33,228 bases of DNA from Betaproteobacteria bacterium (GTDB lineage Bacteria > Pseudomonadota > Gammaproteobacteria > Burkholderiales > Casimicrobiaceae): positions 1 through 33,228 of the forward strand of contig JAOUIA010000043.1 of assembly GCA_029884335.1 (NCBI GenBank), read 5' to 3'. The notes below the pieces were generated by a model that saw nothing but the letters and a program-made list of their open reading frames with translations, was not told where the DNA came from and made no database searches. Position 1 is the stretch's first letter; each line of letters begins with the position of its first letter. Position numbers and translations under genes: made by a program. Shown here piece after piece: positions 6,600 through 15,140 of the stretch.

Positions 6600-8021
6600 T
6601 CATCGCGCCGGCAGGCTCGCCCGGGCGGCGGCGATCGCCGCGCGCACGGCGGACGGGGCGGTGCCGCCCGGGTGATCGCGGCTCGCGACCGAGCCCTCGA
6701 GCGTGAGCGCGGCGGCGACGTCCTCGCCCGCCTGCGGCGCGAACGCGCGCAGCTCGGCGAGCGGGAGGTCCTCGAGGCCGCAGCCCTTCTCCTCGGCGCG
6801 GCGCACCGCGCGCGCGACGGCCTCGTGCGCATCGCGGAACGGCAGCCCCTTGCGCACGAGGTAGTCGGCGAGGTCGGTCGCCGTGGCGTAGCCTTCGCGC
6901 GCCGCGTCGCGCATGCGCTGCGCGTCCGGCTCGATGCCGGTGGCGACGAGGTCGGCCATGATCGCCAGCGTGTCGGCGAGCGTGTCGACGGTGTCGAACA
7001 GCGGCTCCTTGTCCTCCTGGTTGTCCTTGTTGTAGGCGAGCGGCTGCGCCTTCATCAGGACGAGCAGGGCGACCAGGTGCCCGACGACGCGGCCCGACTT
7101 GCCGCGCACGAGCTCGGGCACGTCGGGATTCTTCTTCTGCGGCATGATCGAGCTGCCGGTGCAGAAGCGGTCGGCGAGCGTCACGAAGCCGAAGCGCGGG
7201 GACGACCACAGCACCAGCTCCTCGGCGAAGCGCGACAGGTGCACCATGACGAGCGACGCTGCTGCCGCGAATTCGATCGCGAAGTCGCGGTCCGACACGG
7301 CGTCCAGCGAATTCGGGCACAGCGCGTCGAAGCCGAGCTCGGCGCGCGTGCGCTCGCGGTCGATGGGAAACGACGTGCCGGCGAGCGCGGCCGCGCCGAG
7401 CGGGCTGCGGTTGACGCGCTTGCGCGCGTCCGCCAGCCGCTCCATGTCGCGCGCCAGCATCGCGTCGTAGGCCATCAGGTGATGGCCGAACGTCACCGGC
7501 TGCGCGACCTGCAGGTGCGTGAAGCCCGGCATGATCGTCGCGGCGTGCTTCTCGGCCAGGTCGCAGAACGCGTGGCGCAGCGCCGCGAGGCGCGCGAGGA
7601 GATCGTCGATCGCGCCGCGCAGCCACAGGCGCACGTCGGTGGCGACCTGGTCGTTGCGCGAGCGTCCGGTGTGCAGCCGCTTGCCGGCGTCGCCGACCGT
7701 CTCGGTCAGCCTGCGCTCGACGTTGAAGTGCACGTCCTCGAGGTCGCGCGACCACTCGAAGCGGCCGGCCTCGATGTCCGCGGCGATCGCGTCCAGCCCG
7801 CGCTCGATGTCGGCCAGATCCTTCTCGCCGATGACGCGCTGCGCGGCGAGCATGCGCGCGTGCGCTCGCGAGCCGGCGATGTCGGCCGCGGCGAGGCGGT
7901 GGTCGAAGTCGACCGACGACGTGTAGCGCTTGACGAGGTCGGCGACGGCTTCGGTGAAGCGTCCGGACCACGCGCCGGCCGGGGCTGCGGCCGGGTCTCT
8001 CGGGGGCGTGCGGTCGGGCAT
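6600..8021 (-). CDS. argH: Argininosuccinate lyase
   Basis: The last enzyme of arginine biosynthesis, cleaving argininosuccinate to arginine and fumarate in the cytoplasm as a tetramer. It belongs to the fumarase/aspartase superfamily. The sequence shows [20 protein letters not shown] near the N-terminus, the [19 protein letters not shown] block, and the signature [12 protein letters not shown] at about residues 289-300 with the flexible-loop catalytic serine. From the ATG at 8021 the protein is 473 residues, close to the usual 460. A GTG at 8084 would add 21 residues with no family match and no better ribosome binding site. It is divergent from algZ, whose start lies about 145 bases away. 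Confidence 0.97.
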   Translation of the reverse strand: MPDRTPPRDPAAAPAGAWSGRFTEAVADLVKRYTSSVDFDHRLAAADIAGSRAHARMLAAQRVIGEKDLADIERGLDAIAADIEAGRFEWSRDLEDVHFNVERRLTETVGDAGKRLHTGRSRNDQVATDVRLWLRGAIDDLLARLAALRHAFCDLAEKHAATIMPGFTHLQVAQPVTFGHHLMAYDAMLARDMERLADARKRVNRSPLGAAALAGTSFPIDRERTRAELGFDALCPNSLDAVSDRDFAIEFAAAASLVMVHLSRFAEELVLWSSPRFGFVTLADRFCTGSSIMPQKKNPDVPELVRGKSGRVVGHLVALLVLMKAQPLAYNKDNQEDKEPLFDTVDTLADTLAIMADLVATGIEPDAQRMRDAAREGYATATDLADYLVRKGLPFRDAHEAVARAVRRAEEKGCGLEDLPLAELRAFAPQAGEDVAAALTLEGSVASRDHPGGTAPSAVRAAIAAARASLPAR

Positions 8022-8166
8022 GACGGCCTGCGTCTTGCTTTGCCGGGGCGGCTGGTCGAAAAAGGGCGGGATTGGCCGTGCCACGTTTGGGCGCCGTCGC
8101 GCGGGCCGCGGCCCGGTTTGCGGCGGTGCAACCCGTCGCTACTGGACCGGCGGTCGGACGGCAGGC

Positions 8167-9327
8167 ATGATGCTTGCATACGGTCCGGGCATGCGGTCGA
8201 TTATAAGGCATAGCGGCGACGCGCCGGCCCTGCCCGACCTGCGCAATCTCGGCACCACGCTGCGCATCCTGCTCGCGGTCAACGGAGCGGCGGTGGTCGC
8301 AGCCCTCGTCCGGGAGCCGCGCTGGGAGGCATTGCCGGCTGCGATCGTGTCCACGGCAGGGGCGCTGCAGCCCCCGCTGCTGCTGTCGCTTGCCGTGCTG
8401 TGGCTGGCAGCCCCCTGGCTCGCCCGCCAGCCGTATCGCGCCGGCGCGGTCGTCGTGGCCGGCGTCGCTGTGGCCTCGACCGTCGCGTTCCACGCGCTCT
8501 ACAGCGGCTTCGCGCCGGAATGGTCCGGCTCGCTGGGCCGCGACGTCGTGCTCGCGCTCGCCGCCGTCGCGGCGCTGCTCTACTACTTCCGGCTGCGCGC
8601 GAAGGCTCTGTCGCCCGCCATCGCCGAAGCGCGGCTGCAGGCGCTGCAGGCGCGCATCCGCCCGCACTTCCTGTTCAACGCGATCAACGGCGTGCTGTCG
8701 CTGGTGCGCAGCGACCCGCGGCGCGCCGAGGACGCGCTGCACGACATGGCCGACCTGTTCCGCGTGCTGATGCGCGACAACCGCGACCTGGCGCCGCTCG
8801 CCGACGAGGTGGAGCTCTGCCGCCAGTACCTCGACCTCGAGAAGCTGCGCCTCGGCGAGCGGCTCGTCGTCGACTGGAACGTGAAGAGCATGCCCGAGGA
8901 CGCGCTCGCGCCGCCGCTCGTGCTGCAGCCGCTGCTGGAGAACGCCGTGTACCACGGCATCGAGCCTTCGACGACGCCGGGAATCATCTCGGTCAACATC
9001 TTCCTGTCGAAGGGCGAGGTGCACGCGATCCTGCGCAACCCCTACCGCGACGACGGCGGCCGCCACCACCGCGGCAACCGCATGGCGATCGCCAACATCC
9101 GCGAGCGGCTCGCGCTGCACTTCGACGCGGAGGCCTCGCTCGAGTCGCGCACGCTGCGCGACAGCTACGAGGTGCACATCCGCATGCCCTACCGGACCGT
9201 GGCGCCGCCGAAGGCCGCCGGGGAGGCACGCGTGCACCCGGCCGGCAACGTCGTCGCCCTCGACCAGGAACGCGCGAAGCCGCGCAACCGCACTGCACTA
9301 AGACCGCTGGAGGCTGCCCGTGGCTGA
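8167..9327 (+). CDS. algZ: Sensor histidine kinase, AlgZ/LytS type
   Basis: A 386-residue membrane sensor kinase of the HisK_3-like (His_kinase/LytS/YehU/AlgZ) class. An N-terminal block of about four hydrophobic helices (about 32-48, 68-85, 92-110, 126-142) has no obvious periplasmic sensor domain. The phosphoacceptor motif ARIRPHFLFNAINGVLSLV places the histidine at residue 167, and PPLVLQPLLENAVYHGI is the ATP-binding N box, with NIRERLALHF near the end. The start is uncertain: ATG at 8167, 8170 or 8191 are in frame and none has a strong ribosome binding site. The stop overlaps the algR start by 8 bases. It is named by similarity to AlgZ/FimS of the algZ-algR pair next to argH in Pseudomonas and many betaproteobacteria; the signal is unknown. 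Confidence 0.9.
   Translation: MMLAYGPGMRSIIRHSGDAPALPDLRNLGTTLRILLAVNGAAVVAALVREPRWEALPAAIVSTAGALQPPLLLSLAVLWLAAPWLARQPYRAGAVVVAGVAVASTVAFHALYSGFAPEWSGSLGRDVVLALAAVAALLYYFRLRAKALSPAIAEARLQALQARIRPHFLFNAINGVLSLVRSDPRRAEDALHDMADLFRVLMRDNRDLAPLADEVELCRQYLDLEKLRLGERLVVDWNVKSMPEDALAPPLVLQPLLENAVYHGIEPSTTPGIISVNIFLSKGEVHAILRNPYRDDGGRHHRGNRMAIANIRERLALHFDAEASLESRTLRDSYEVHIRMPYRTVAPPKAAGEARVHPAGNVVALDQERAKPRNRTALRPLEAARG
8200..8205 (-). promoter_or_regulatory. Perfect -10 box (TATAAT) for argH inside the algZ 5' end
   Basis: A perfect TATAAT reads on the minus strand at 8205-8200, about 180 bases upstream of the argH ATG. No good -35 was found 16-18 bases upstream (GCCGGC). In DNA this rich in GC an exact -10 box is notable. 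It lies within the first codons of algZ if that gene starts at 8167. Confidence 0.45.
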
Positions 9328-10090
9328 CGCACCGCTGCGCGTGCTGATTGTGGACGACGAGGCGCCCGCGCGCCGCCGTCTGCGCGAGCTGCTGGACGAC
9401 TGCGCGACGGCCCTGCCGCTCGCCGTCGTCGGCGAGGCGCAGAGCGGACGCGAGGCCGTCGAGTTGCTGCAATCGGTGCCCGTCGACCTCGTCCTCACCG
9501 ACATCCACATGCCCGACATGGACGGCCTGGAGCTCGCCAGGCACGCCCTCAAGGTGCCGCACACGCCCTGCGTCGTGTTCACCACCGCCTTTCACGAGCA
9601 CGCATTGCAGGCTTTCGAGGTGAACGCCGTGGACTACCTGGTCAAGCCCGTGCGCGTGCAGCGTCTGCTCGCCGCGCTGCAGAAGGTGCCGAAGCTGCGC
9701 CCCCTCACCAACGAGCGCCTCGCCGAGCTGCCGTCGTCGGCGCGCCGCTTCCTCTCGGTGACCGAGCGCTCGCGCGTCGTGCTCGTGCCCGTCGAGGACG
9801 TCATCTACCTCAAGGCCGAGCTCAAGTACATCACCGTGCGCACCGCGCAGCGCGAGCACCTGCTCGAGGAGTCGCTGACGCGGCTCGAGCAGGAGTTCGG
9901 CAACCGCTTCGTGCGCGTCCATCGCAACTGCCTCGTCGCGCGCGACTACATCCGCGGCTTCGAGCGCGTGGTCAACGACGACGGCGACGCGCACTGGGAG
10001 GTGCTGCTGCACACGCTGCCCGAGACGCTGCCCGTGTCGCGGCGGCAGCAGTTCGTCGTGCGCGAGATTGGACGCGAGGTAGCCGCGTGA
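9320..10090 (+). CDS. algR: LytTR-family response regulator, AlgR type
   Basis: A 256-residue cytoplasmic DNA-binding regulator, partner of the kinase just upstream. The receiver domain covers about 6-122 with acidic Asp12/Asp13, phosphoacceptor Asp61 in LVLTDIHMPDMDG and Lys109 in VDYLVKPV. A LytTR DNA-binding domain follows at about 145-250 (FLSVTERSRVVLVPVEDVIYL, FVRVHRNCLVARDYIRGFER). The GTG at 9320 has CTGGAGG 6 bases upstream and overlaps the algZ stop, so the two are translationally coupled. In Pseudomonas AlgR controls alginate and type IV pili; the targets here cannot be inferred. hemC, which commonly follows, is absent: a possible small ORF, a terminator and a kinase gene come next. 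Confidence 0.93.
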   Translation: MADAPLRVLIVDDEAPARRRLRELLDDCATALPLAVVGEAQSGREAVELLQSVPVDLVLTDIHMPDMDGLELARHALKVPHTPCVVFTTAFHEHALQAFEVNAVDYLVKPVRVQRLLAALQKVPKLRPLTNERLAELPSSARRFLSVTERSRVVLVPVEDVIYLKAELKYITVRTAQREHLLEESLTRLEQEFGNRFVRVHRNCLVARDYIRGFERVVNDDGDAHWEVLLHTLPETLPVSRRQQFVVREIGREVAA

Positions 10091-10098
10091 GCCACCCG

Positions 10099-10154
10099 CC
10101 GAGGGGCCCCTTGGCGCGCAGCGCAAGGGGATCGGCGGCAAGGCGAATCGCGGC
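10099..10154 (-). repeat. REP-like repeat, family B, copy 2 (inverted)
   Basis: Read on the minus strand it gives GCGATTCGCCTTGCCGCCGA, TCCCCT, a variable middle and GGGGCCCCTCGGCG, matching copies at 2967-3020 and 28045-28100. It lies directly after the algR stop. GGGGCCCCTTG and CAAGGGG can pair into a hairpin. Confidence 0.65.
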
Positions 10155-10211
10155 TGGATACCGACACGAGCAGGCTCACATGACGGAAATCGTACAAGGA
10201 GGTATCGCGGC

Positions 10212-10352
10212 ATGATCGCGAACACCAAGGGTCGAGTCGTTCTGCCGGGCGTCGCGCGCCTCGCGTTCCGCGGGCCAGCGCGACTCTCGCGCCCGGCGTC
10301 GCCGCCACCGCAGCGCCAGCGCACGTCGCCGGCGTCCCTCAAGGCCGCCTGA
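10212..10352 (+). CDS. Possible 46-codon small ORF downstream of algR
   Basis: A short frame, MIANTKGRVVLPGVARLAFR followed by a Pro/Arg/Ser-rich tail ending SLKAA, is preceded by AAGGAGG at 10196-10202, nine bases before the ATG. This is the best Shine-Dalgarno match noticed in the window. The product would be small and very basic. I recognise no family, and the second half has the composition of random GC-rich sequence, so it may instead be a leader peptide, part of an untranslated RNA, or chance. It lies between the family B repeat and the hairpin terminator at 10401-10433. Confidence 0.35.
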   Translation: MIANTKGRVVLPGVARLAFRGPARLSRPASPPPQRQRTSPASLKAA

Positions 10353-10400
10353 CACCGGCGCCCGCGCGCGCCGCGCGTCTGCGGTAGAGTTCGGTTCGTT

Positions 10401-10440
10401 GCGACGGCCGCCCGGCCACCGGGCGGCCGTCGCCGCTTTT
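10401..10440 (+). terminator. Strong intrinsic terminator after algZR
   Basis: GCGACGGCCGCCCGG (10401-10415), a 3-base loop and CCGGGCGGCCGTCGC (10419-10433) form a perfect 15-bp stem followed by CGCTTTT. It should end the algZ-algR transcript (and the possible small ORF) 28 bases before the PfkB kinase start codon. Confidence 0.85.
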
Positions 10441-10460
10441 CCCAACCGACCGGACCCCCG

Positions 10461-11405
10461 ATGCCCGCCCCGCGCACGCTCATCTGCGGCTCGCTCGCGT
10501 ACGACACCATCATGGTGTTCCGCGACCGCTTCGGCCGCCACATCCTCCCCGAGAAGACGCAGATGCTCTCGGTGTCGTTCACCGTCGGCGACATGCGCCG
10601 CGAGTGGGGCGGCTGCGCCGGCAACATCGCCTACAACCTGAAGGGGCTCGGCGGCGAGCCCGTCGTGATGGCGACGATCGGCGACGACGGCGCGCCGTAC
10701 CGCGAGCGGCTGGAGAAGCTCGGTGTCGCGACCGACGGGCTGCGCAGCGTGCCGGGGACGTACACCGCGCAGGCCTACATCATCACCGACCTCGACGACA
10801 ACCAGATCACGGCGTTCCATCCCGGCGCGATGCAGCGCTCGCACGACAACCGCGTCGGCGAGGTCGAGGGTGTTGCGCTCGGCATCGTCGCGCCGGACGG
10901 GCGCGAGGGGATGCTCGCGCACGCCGCGGGCTTTCGCGCCGCCGGCGTCCCGTTCGTGTTCGATCCCGGGCAGGCGCTCACGCTGTTCACCGGCGAGGAG
11001 CTGCTGGCGATGGTCGAGGGCGCTGCGGTGGTCGCGGTCAACGACTACGAGGGGCAGCTGCTCGCCGAGCGCACCGGAGCGCCGCTCGAAGCGATCGCGC
11101 GCGACGTCGAGGCGCTCGTCGTCACCCACGGCGCGAAAGGCTCGTCGATCCACGTCGGCGGCGCGACGATCCACGTGCCGGCGGTGCGCGCGAGCGCGCT
11201 CGTCGACCCCACGGGCTGCGGCGACGCCTATCGCGCGGGGCTGCTCTACGGCATGGGCCAGGGCTGGGACTGGCAGAAGACGGGGCGGCTCGCGTCGGTC
11301 ATGGGCTCGCTCAAGATCGCCGCGCGCGGCGGCCAGAACCACGACGTGACCCGGGACGCTGTCGCGGCGGCCTACCGGTCGCACTTCGGCGGCGAAATCT
11401 GGTGA
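10461..11405 (+). CDS. PfkB-family carbohydrate/nucleoside kinase
   Basis: A 314-residue cytoplasmic ribokinase/PfkB-family kinase. The glycine-rich substrate region EWGGCAGNIAYNLKGLGG is at about 48-65 and the C-terminal PfkB signature DPTGCGDAYRAGLL at 249-262 holds the catalytic base Asp255. The start ICGSLAYDTIMVFRDRFGRH and the overall pattern resemble bacterial proteins annotated as adenosine kinase or sugar kinase; the sequence does not settle the substrate. The ATG at 10461 follows the algR terminator, so the gene needs its own promoter (TAGAGT at about 10385 is a weak -10 candidate). Its stop overlaps the start of the acyltransferase gene by 4 bases. Confidence 0.9.
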   Translation: MPAPRTLICGSLAYDTIMVFRDRFGRHILPEKTQMLSVSFTVGDMRREWGGCAGNIAYNLKGLGGEPVVMATIGDDGAPYRERLEKLGVATDGLRSVPGTYTAQAYIITDLDDNQITAFHPGAMQRSHDNRVGEVEGVALGIVAPDGREGMLAHAAGFRAAGVPFVFDPGQALTLFTGEELLAMVEGAAVVAVNDYEGQLLAERTGAPLEAIARDVEALVVTHGAKGSSIHVGGATIHVPAVRASALVDPTGCGDAYRAGLLYGMGQGWDWQKTGRLASVMGSLKIAARGGQNHDVTRDAVAAAYRSHFGGEIW

Positions 11406-12184
11406 GACGCGCCTGGCGCGCCGCGCGGGCCGCCGTGCACGCGCTGGCGGGCGTGGCCACGACCACGCTCGTCTTCCCGCTGGTGCGCCCGCCCGCGCGG
11501 CGCGCCCTGATCCGCCGTTGGAGCCGCAGGCTCCTGAGCCTGCTCGCCGTCGAGGCGAAGGTGCGCGGGCGCATCGACGCCCACCACGGCAACGTGCTGA
11601 TCGTCGCCAACCACGTCTCGTGGCTGGACATCTTCGTGATCAACGCTCACCACCCGGCGCGCTTCGTCGCCAAGGCGGAGCTCGCGGCGTGGCCGCTGGC
11701 CGGGCGCCTGATCCGCAACTCGGGCACGATCTTCGTCGAGCGCGCGCGGCGCCACGACACGCGTCGCGTCAACAACCACGCCGCGCGGGCGCTGGCCGCC
11801 GGCGATGTCGTCGCCGTGTTCCCCGAGGGCACGACGACGCACGGCGACGAAGTGCTGCGCTTCCACGCCTCGCTGCTGCAGCCGGTCGTCGAGACGAAGG
11901 GGCACGTGCAGCCGGTGGCGCTGCGATACACGGACGCGCAGGGGCGCCGCACGCGCGCGCCGTCGTACGTCGGCGACGAGTCGTTCGCGACGTCGTTCTG
12001 GCGCATCTGCGGCGAGCGCTCGATCGTCGTCGAGGTGGTCGCGGCGCCGCCGCTGCCCGCGCAGCACCACGACCGGCGCGCGTTGGCGCGCTCCGCCGAG
12101 ACGGCTATCCGAACGGCTTTGGGGTTACCGGCGAGCGCGACGGCACCTGGATCACCCGCCGGTCCGGCAGGCGCACCGCGGTGA
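11402..12184 (+). CDS. 1-acyl-sn-glycerol-3-phosphate acyltransferase-like protein (PlsC family)
   Basis: A 260-residue membrane-associated acyltransferase of the LPLAT/PlsC family, which adds an acyl chain to lysophosphatidate or related lipids. Motif I H-x4-D appears as NHVSWLDIF (His71, Asp76), motif III as FPEGTTTHG (140-148), and RNSGTIFVERARRHDTRRVN gives the motif II region. A hydrophobic stretch near residues 11-28 could anchor it. The GTG at 11402 overlaps the kinase stop (GTGA), so the two are coupled. The Ala/Pro-rich C-terminus (about 250-260) is encoded in DNA shared with the convergent apaH gene, an 80-base overlap. It could equally act on ornithine lipids (OlsA-like) rather than being the housekeeping PlsC. 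Confidence 0.9.
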   Translation: MRRAWRAARAAVHALAGVATTTLVFPLVRPPARRALIRRWSRRLLSLLAVEAKVRGRIDAHHGNVLIVANHVSWLDIFVINAHHPARFVAKAELAAWPLAGRLIRNSGTIFVERARRHDTRRVNNHAARALAAGDVVAVFPEGTTTHGDEVLRFHASLLQPVVETKGHVQPVALRYTDAQGRRTRAPSYVGDESFATSFWRICGERSIVVEVVAAPPLPAQHHDRRALARSAETAIRTALGLPASATAPGSPAGPAGAPR

Positions 12185-12932
12185 GCGTGCCGCCCCACAG
12201 GCAGCCGGAGTCGAGCATCAGCACGTTGGGCGCGAGCTCGAGCTCGAGCGTGGACCAGTGGCCGCAGACGACGAGCATGTGCGCCGTGCGGCGGTGGTCG
12301 TGCGCGAACCACGGCCTGAAGCCCTCCGGCGCGTGCTCCCGGCCGCGCTTCTCGCGGAACTCCATGCGCCCGTCCGCGGCGCAGAAGCGCAGCCGCGTGA
12401 ACGCGTTGACGATCGCGCGCAGCCGGCCGTCGCCGGCCAGCTCGTCGCGCCACGCCGCCGGTTCGTCGCCGTAGAGGACGCCCAGGAAGCGATGCGCGTC
12501 GTCGCTTCCGAGCTTCGCCTCGACCTCGCGCGAGAGCATCAGCGCGGTGGCCGGCGTCCAGCCCGGCAGCACGCCGGCGTGCACCATCATCGCGTCGCCC
12601 TCGACGACCGCCAGCGGCCGGCGCGCAAGCCAGTCGAGCAGCTCGTCGCGGTCCGGCGCGGCCAGAATGGCATCGATGGTGTCGTCGCGGTGCGCGCGGC
12701 GGTGGCCGGCCGCGACGGTGAGCAGGTGCAGGTCGTGGTTGCCCAGCACGGTGACCGCGGCCTCCCCCAGCGCCTTCACGTCGCGCAGCACGGCGAGCGA
12801 GTCGGGCCCGCGGTTGACGAGGTCGCCGACCAGCCACAACCGGTCGGCGGACGGCGAGAAGCCGATCAGGTCCAGCAGCTGCCGGAACTCGGCGTGGCAG
12901 CCCTGGATGTCGCCGATCGCGTAGTGCGCCAT
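12105..12932 (-). CDS. apaH: Symmetrical diadenosine tetraphosphatase
   Basis: A 275-residue cytoplasmic metallophosphoesterase that splits Ap4A into two ADP and, in enterobacteria, also removes NpN caps from RNA 5' ends. Metal-binding motifs are complete: GDIQGCH (7-13), GDLVNRGPDS (36-45), GNHD (64-67), VHAGVLPGW and the late GHWS. The length matches the family. The ATG at 12932 is the only start in front of HYAIGDIQGC. The last roughly 26 codons overlap the convergent acyltransferase gene, and the ending SRSPVTPKPFG is probably not conserved. It is divergent from rep (112 bases between starts). Confidence 0.96.
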   Translation of the reverse strand: MAHYAIGDIQGCHAEFRQLLDLIGFSPSADRLWLVGDLVNRGPDSLAVLRDVKALGEAAVTVLGNHDLHLLTVAAGHRRAHRDDTIDAILAAPDRDELLDWLARRPLAVVEGDAMMVHAGVLPGWTPATALMLSREVEAKLGSDDAHRFLGVLYGDEPAAWRDELAGDGRLRAIVNAFTRLRFCAADGRMEFREKRGREHAPEGFRPWFAHDHRRTAHMLVVCGHWSTLELELAPNVLMLDSGCLWGGTLTAVRLPDRRVIQVPSRSPVTPKPFG

Positions 12933-13044
12933 GCGGTGCCTGGAAGTCGCTGGACGATTCCGCCGCGCGCGTCAAGACTGCCGTGGCGGCGCGTGCGGCC
13001 TTAAGATGGCGGCGATTCTACCGAACGCCCGCGCAACGCCCCCC

Positions 13045-15051
13045 ATGTCGTTCCCGCTCAACGCGCCGCAGCGCGAGGCCGTGCGCTACCTCGACGGGCC
13101 GCTGCTCGTGCTCGCCGGCGCGGGCAGCGGCAAGACGCGCGTCATCGCGGCGAAGGTCGCCCACCTCGTCGAGCGCGGCACCGATCCCGCGCGCATTGCC
13201 GCGATCACGTTCACGAACAAGGCGGCGCGCGAGATGCGCGAGCGCGCCGCGAAGCTGCTCGGCGGGCAGGGGAGGGCGGATGCGGCGCGTGCCGTGCAGA
13301 TCTCGACGTTCCACTCGCTGGGGCTCGCGATCCTGCGCGCGGAGTGCCGCGCGGCGGGCCTGCGGCCCGGCTTCTCGATTCTCGACCCCGCCGACCTCGA
13401 GCCGATCGTCGCCGAGCTCGTCGCGACGGCGGACCGCGCGAAGGCGCGCTCCGCGCAGTGGCGGATCAGCGGCTGGAAGAACGCGCTCGTGACGCCGCAG
13501 GCCGCGCTCGCCGGGGCGAAGGACGCCGACGAGCGCGCCGCCGCGCGCGCCTACGCGGGCTACGCGGATGCGCTGGCCGCGTACCAGGCGGTCGACTTCG
13601 ACGACCTCATCGTGCGCCCGCTCGAGCTGTTCGGGCGGGATCCGGACGCGCTCGCGCGCTGGCAGGGCCGTTACGACCACGTGCTGGTCGACGAGGTGCA
13701 GGACACCAACGCAGCGCAGTACCGGCTGCTGCGCTGCCTGTGCGGCGAGCGTGGCCGCTTCACCGCGGTCGGCGACGACGACCAGTCGATCTACGGCTGG
13801 CGCGGCGCCACGCTCGACAACCTCGCCCGGCTCGCGGAGGACTACCCGGCGCTCAAGGTGGTCAAGCTCGAGCAGAACTACCGCTCGACGGTGCGCATCC
13901 TGCGCAGCGCGAACTCGCTGATCGCGAACAACCCGAAGCTGTTCGACAAGCGGCTGTGGAGCGAGCACGGCCACGGCGACGCGCTGCGCGTGACGCCGGC
14001 GTCCGACGACGAGGCCGAGGCCGAGCTGGTCGTGCACCGCCTGCTCGCCCACCGCTTCGAGCACCGCGGCCGCTACGCGGACTACGCGATCCTCTACCGC
14101 GGCAACCACCAGTCGCGGCCGTTCGAGACCGCGCTGCGCGCGCAGAACGTTCCCTACGTCGTTTCCGGCGGACAGTCGTACTTCGACCGCGCGGAGATCC
14201 GCGACCTCGTCGCCTACCTGCGGCTGGTCGCCAACGACGACGACGACCCGGCGTTCCTGCGCGCCGTCACCACGCCGAAGCGCGGCATCGGCCAGACGAC
14301 GCTCGCGAAGCTCGCCGACGTCGCCGGCCGCCGCCGCGAGAGCCTGTTCGCGGCGGTCTTCGCGCCCGAGTTCGCCGCGGCCGCGCACGCGAAAGCGCGC
14401 GAGGAGATGGAGAAATTCTGCGCGCTGGTGAGCGACCTGCGCCGCCGATCGGAGCGCGAGCCCGCAGGGAGGCTGCTGGGCGAGCTGGTCGCGAAGATCG
14501 GCTACGAGGACTGGCTCGTGTCGTCGTTCGACAAGCGCGAGGCGCAGGCGAAGTCGCAGTCCGTGGCGGACTTCGTCGGCTGGCTCGCGCGGAAGGGCGA
14601 GGAGGATCGCCGCACGCTGCTCGAGCTCACGCAGATGATCGCGCTGGTCACGATGCTGGAGGGCCGCGAGGAGGACGACCCCGACGCGGTGCGCCTGTCC
14701 ACGCTGCACGCCGCGAAGGGCCTCGAGTTCCCGCACGTGTTCCTCGTCGGGCTCGAGGAGGGGCTGCTGCCGCACCGCGAGGCGATCGACGCCGGCAACG
14801 TCGAGGAGGAGCGGCGCCTCATGTACGTCGGGCTCACGCGCGCGCAGCGCTCGGCGCACCTCTCGTACTGCCGCACGCGCAAGCGCGCGGGCGCCAAGGT
14901 CGACTGCGTGCCGTCGCGATTCCTGAAGGAGCTCGCGCAGGAGGACCTGCGCTACGCCGGCGAGCCTCTGCCGGCCGGGGAGGCGGAGCGGGCGAAGGCG
15001 AGCGGGATGGAGCGGCTGAAGCAGCTGAAGGCGTTGGTGGCGAAGGACTGA
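13045..15051 (+). CDS. rep: ATP-dependent DNA helicase Rep
   Basis: A 668-residue 3'-5' superfamily 1A helicase that clears proteins ahead of the replication fork; E. coli Rep is 673 residues. Walker A AGAGSGKT is at 24-31, motif Ia ITFTNKAAREM follows, motif II is VLVDEVQDTN (213-222), motif III VGDDDQSIYGWRGA, motif IV KLEQNYRS, motif V LSTLHAAKGLEFPHVFLVG and motif VI EERRLMYVGLTRAQ. Several stretches (ILYRGNHQSR, AYLR, EEGLLPH) match Rep more closely than UvrD or PcrA. Motif II has DEVQ where E. coli Rep has DEYQ. The ATG at 13045 is chosen over upstream frames because the conserved LNAPQREAV region starts there. Confidence 0.95.
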   Translation: MSFPLNAPQREAVRYLDGPLLVLAGAGSGKTRVIAAKVAHLVERGTDPARIAAITFTNKAAREMRERAAKLLGGQGRADAARAVQISTFHSLGLAILRAECRAAGLRPGFSILDPADLEPIVAELVATADRAKARSAQWRISGWKNALVTPQAALAGAKDADERAAARAYAGYADALAAYQAVDFDDLIVRPLELFGRDPDALARWQGRYDHVLVDEVQDTNAAQYRLLRCLCGERGRFTAVGDDDQSIYGWRGATLDNLARLAEDYPALKVVKLEQNYRSTVRILRSANSLIANNPKLFDKRLWSEHGHGDALRVTPASDDEAEAELVVHRLLAHRFEHRGRYADYAILYRGNHQSRPFETALRAQNVPYVVSGGQSYFDRAEIRDLVAYLRLVANDDDDPAFLRAVTTPKRGIGQTTLAKLADVAGRRRESLFAAVFAPEFAAAAHAKAREEMEKFCALVSDLRRRSEREPAGRLLGELVAKIGYEDWLVSSFDKREAQAKSQSVADFVGWLARKGEEDRRTLLELTQMIALVTMLEGREEDDPDAVRLSTLHAAKGLEFPHVFLVGLEEGLLPHREAIDAGNVEEERRLMYVGLTRAQRSAHLSYCRTRKRAGAKVDCVPSRFLKELAQEDLRYAGEPLPAGEAERAKASGMERLKQLKALVAKD

Positions 15052-15078
15052 TCGGCGAGGCCGGCGGCTGGGGCGCTA

Positions 15079-15104
15079 CCCGCGGGCGCTCCGCCCGACG
15101 CGGG
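15079..15104. terminator. Possible two-way terminator hairpin between rep and cytochrome gene
   Basis: CCCGCG (15079-15084) pairs with CGCGGG (15099-15104), and inside it GGCG pairs with CGCC around a CTC loop. It lies between two convergent genes. No T tract is visible on either strand. Confidence 0.35.
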
Positions 15105-15140
15105 AACGGTCAAGCCCGCGACCAACCGCGCGTTCCAGGC

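Noticed and set aside
8022-8084. GTG start for argH adding 21 residues
   Set aside because: The extra residues have no family match and the ATG at 8021 gives a length closer to the family.
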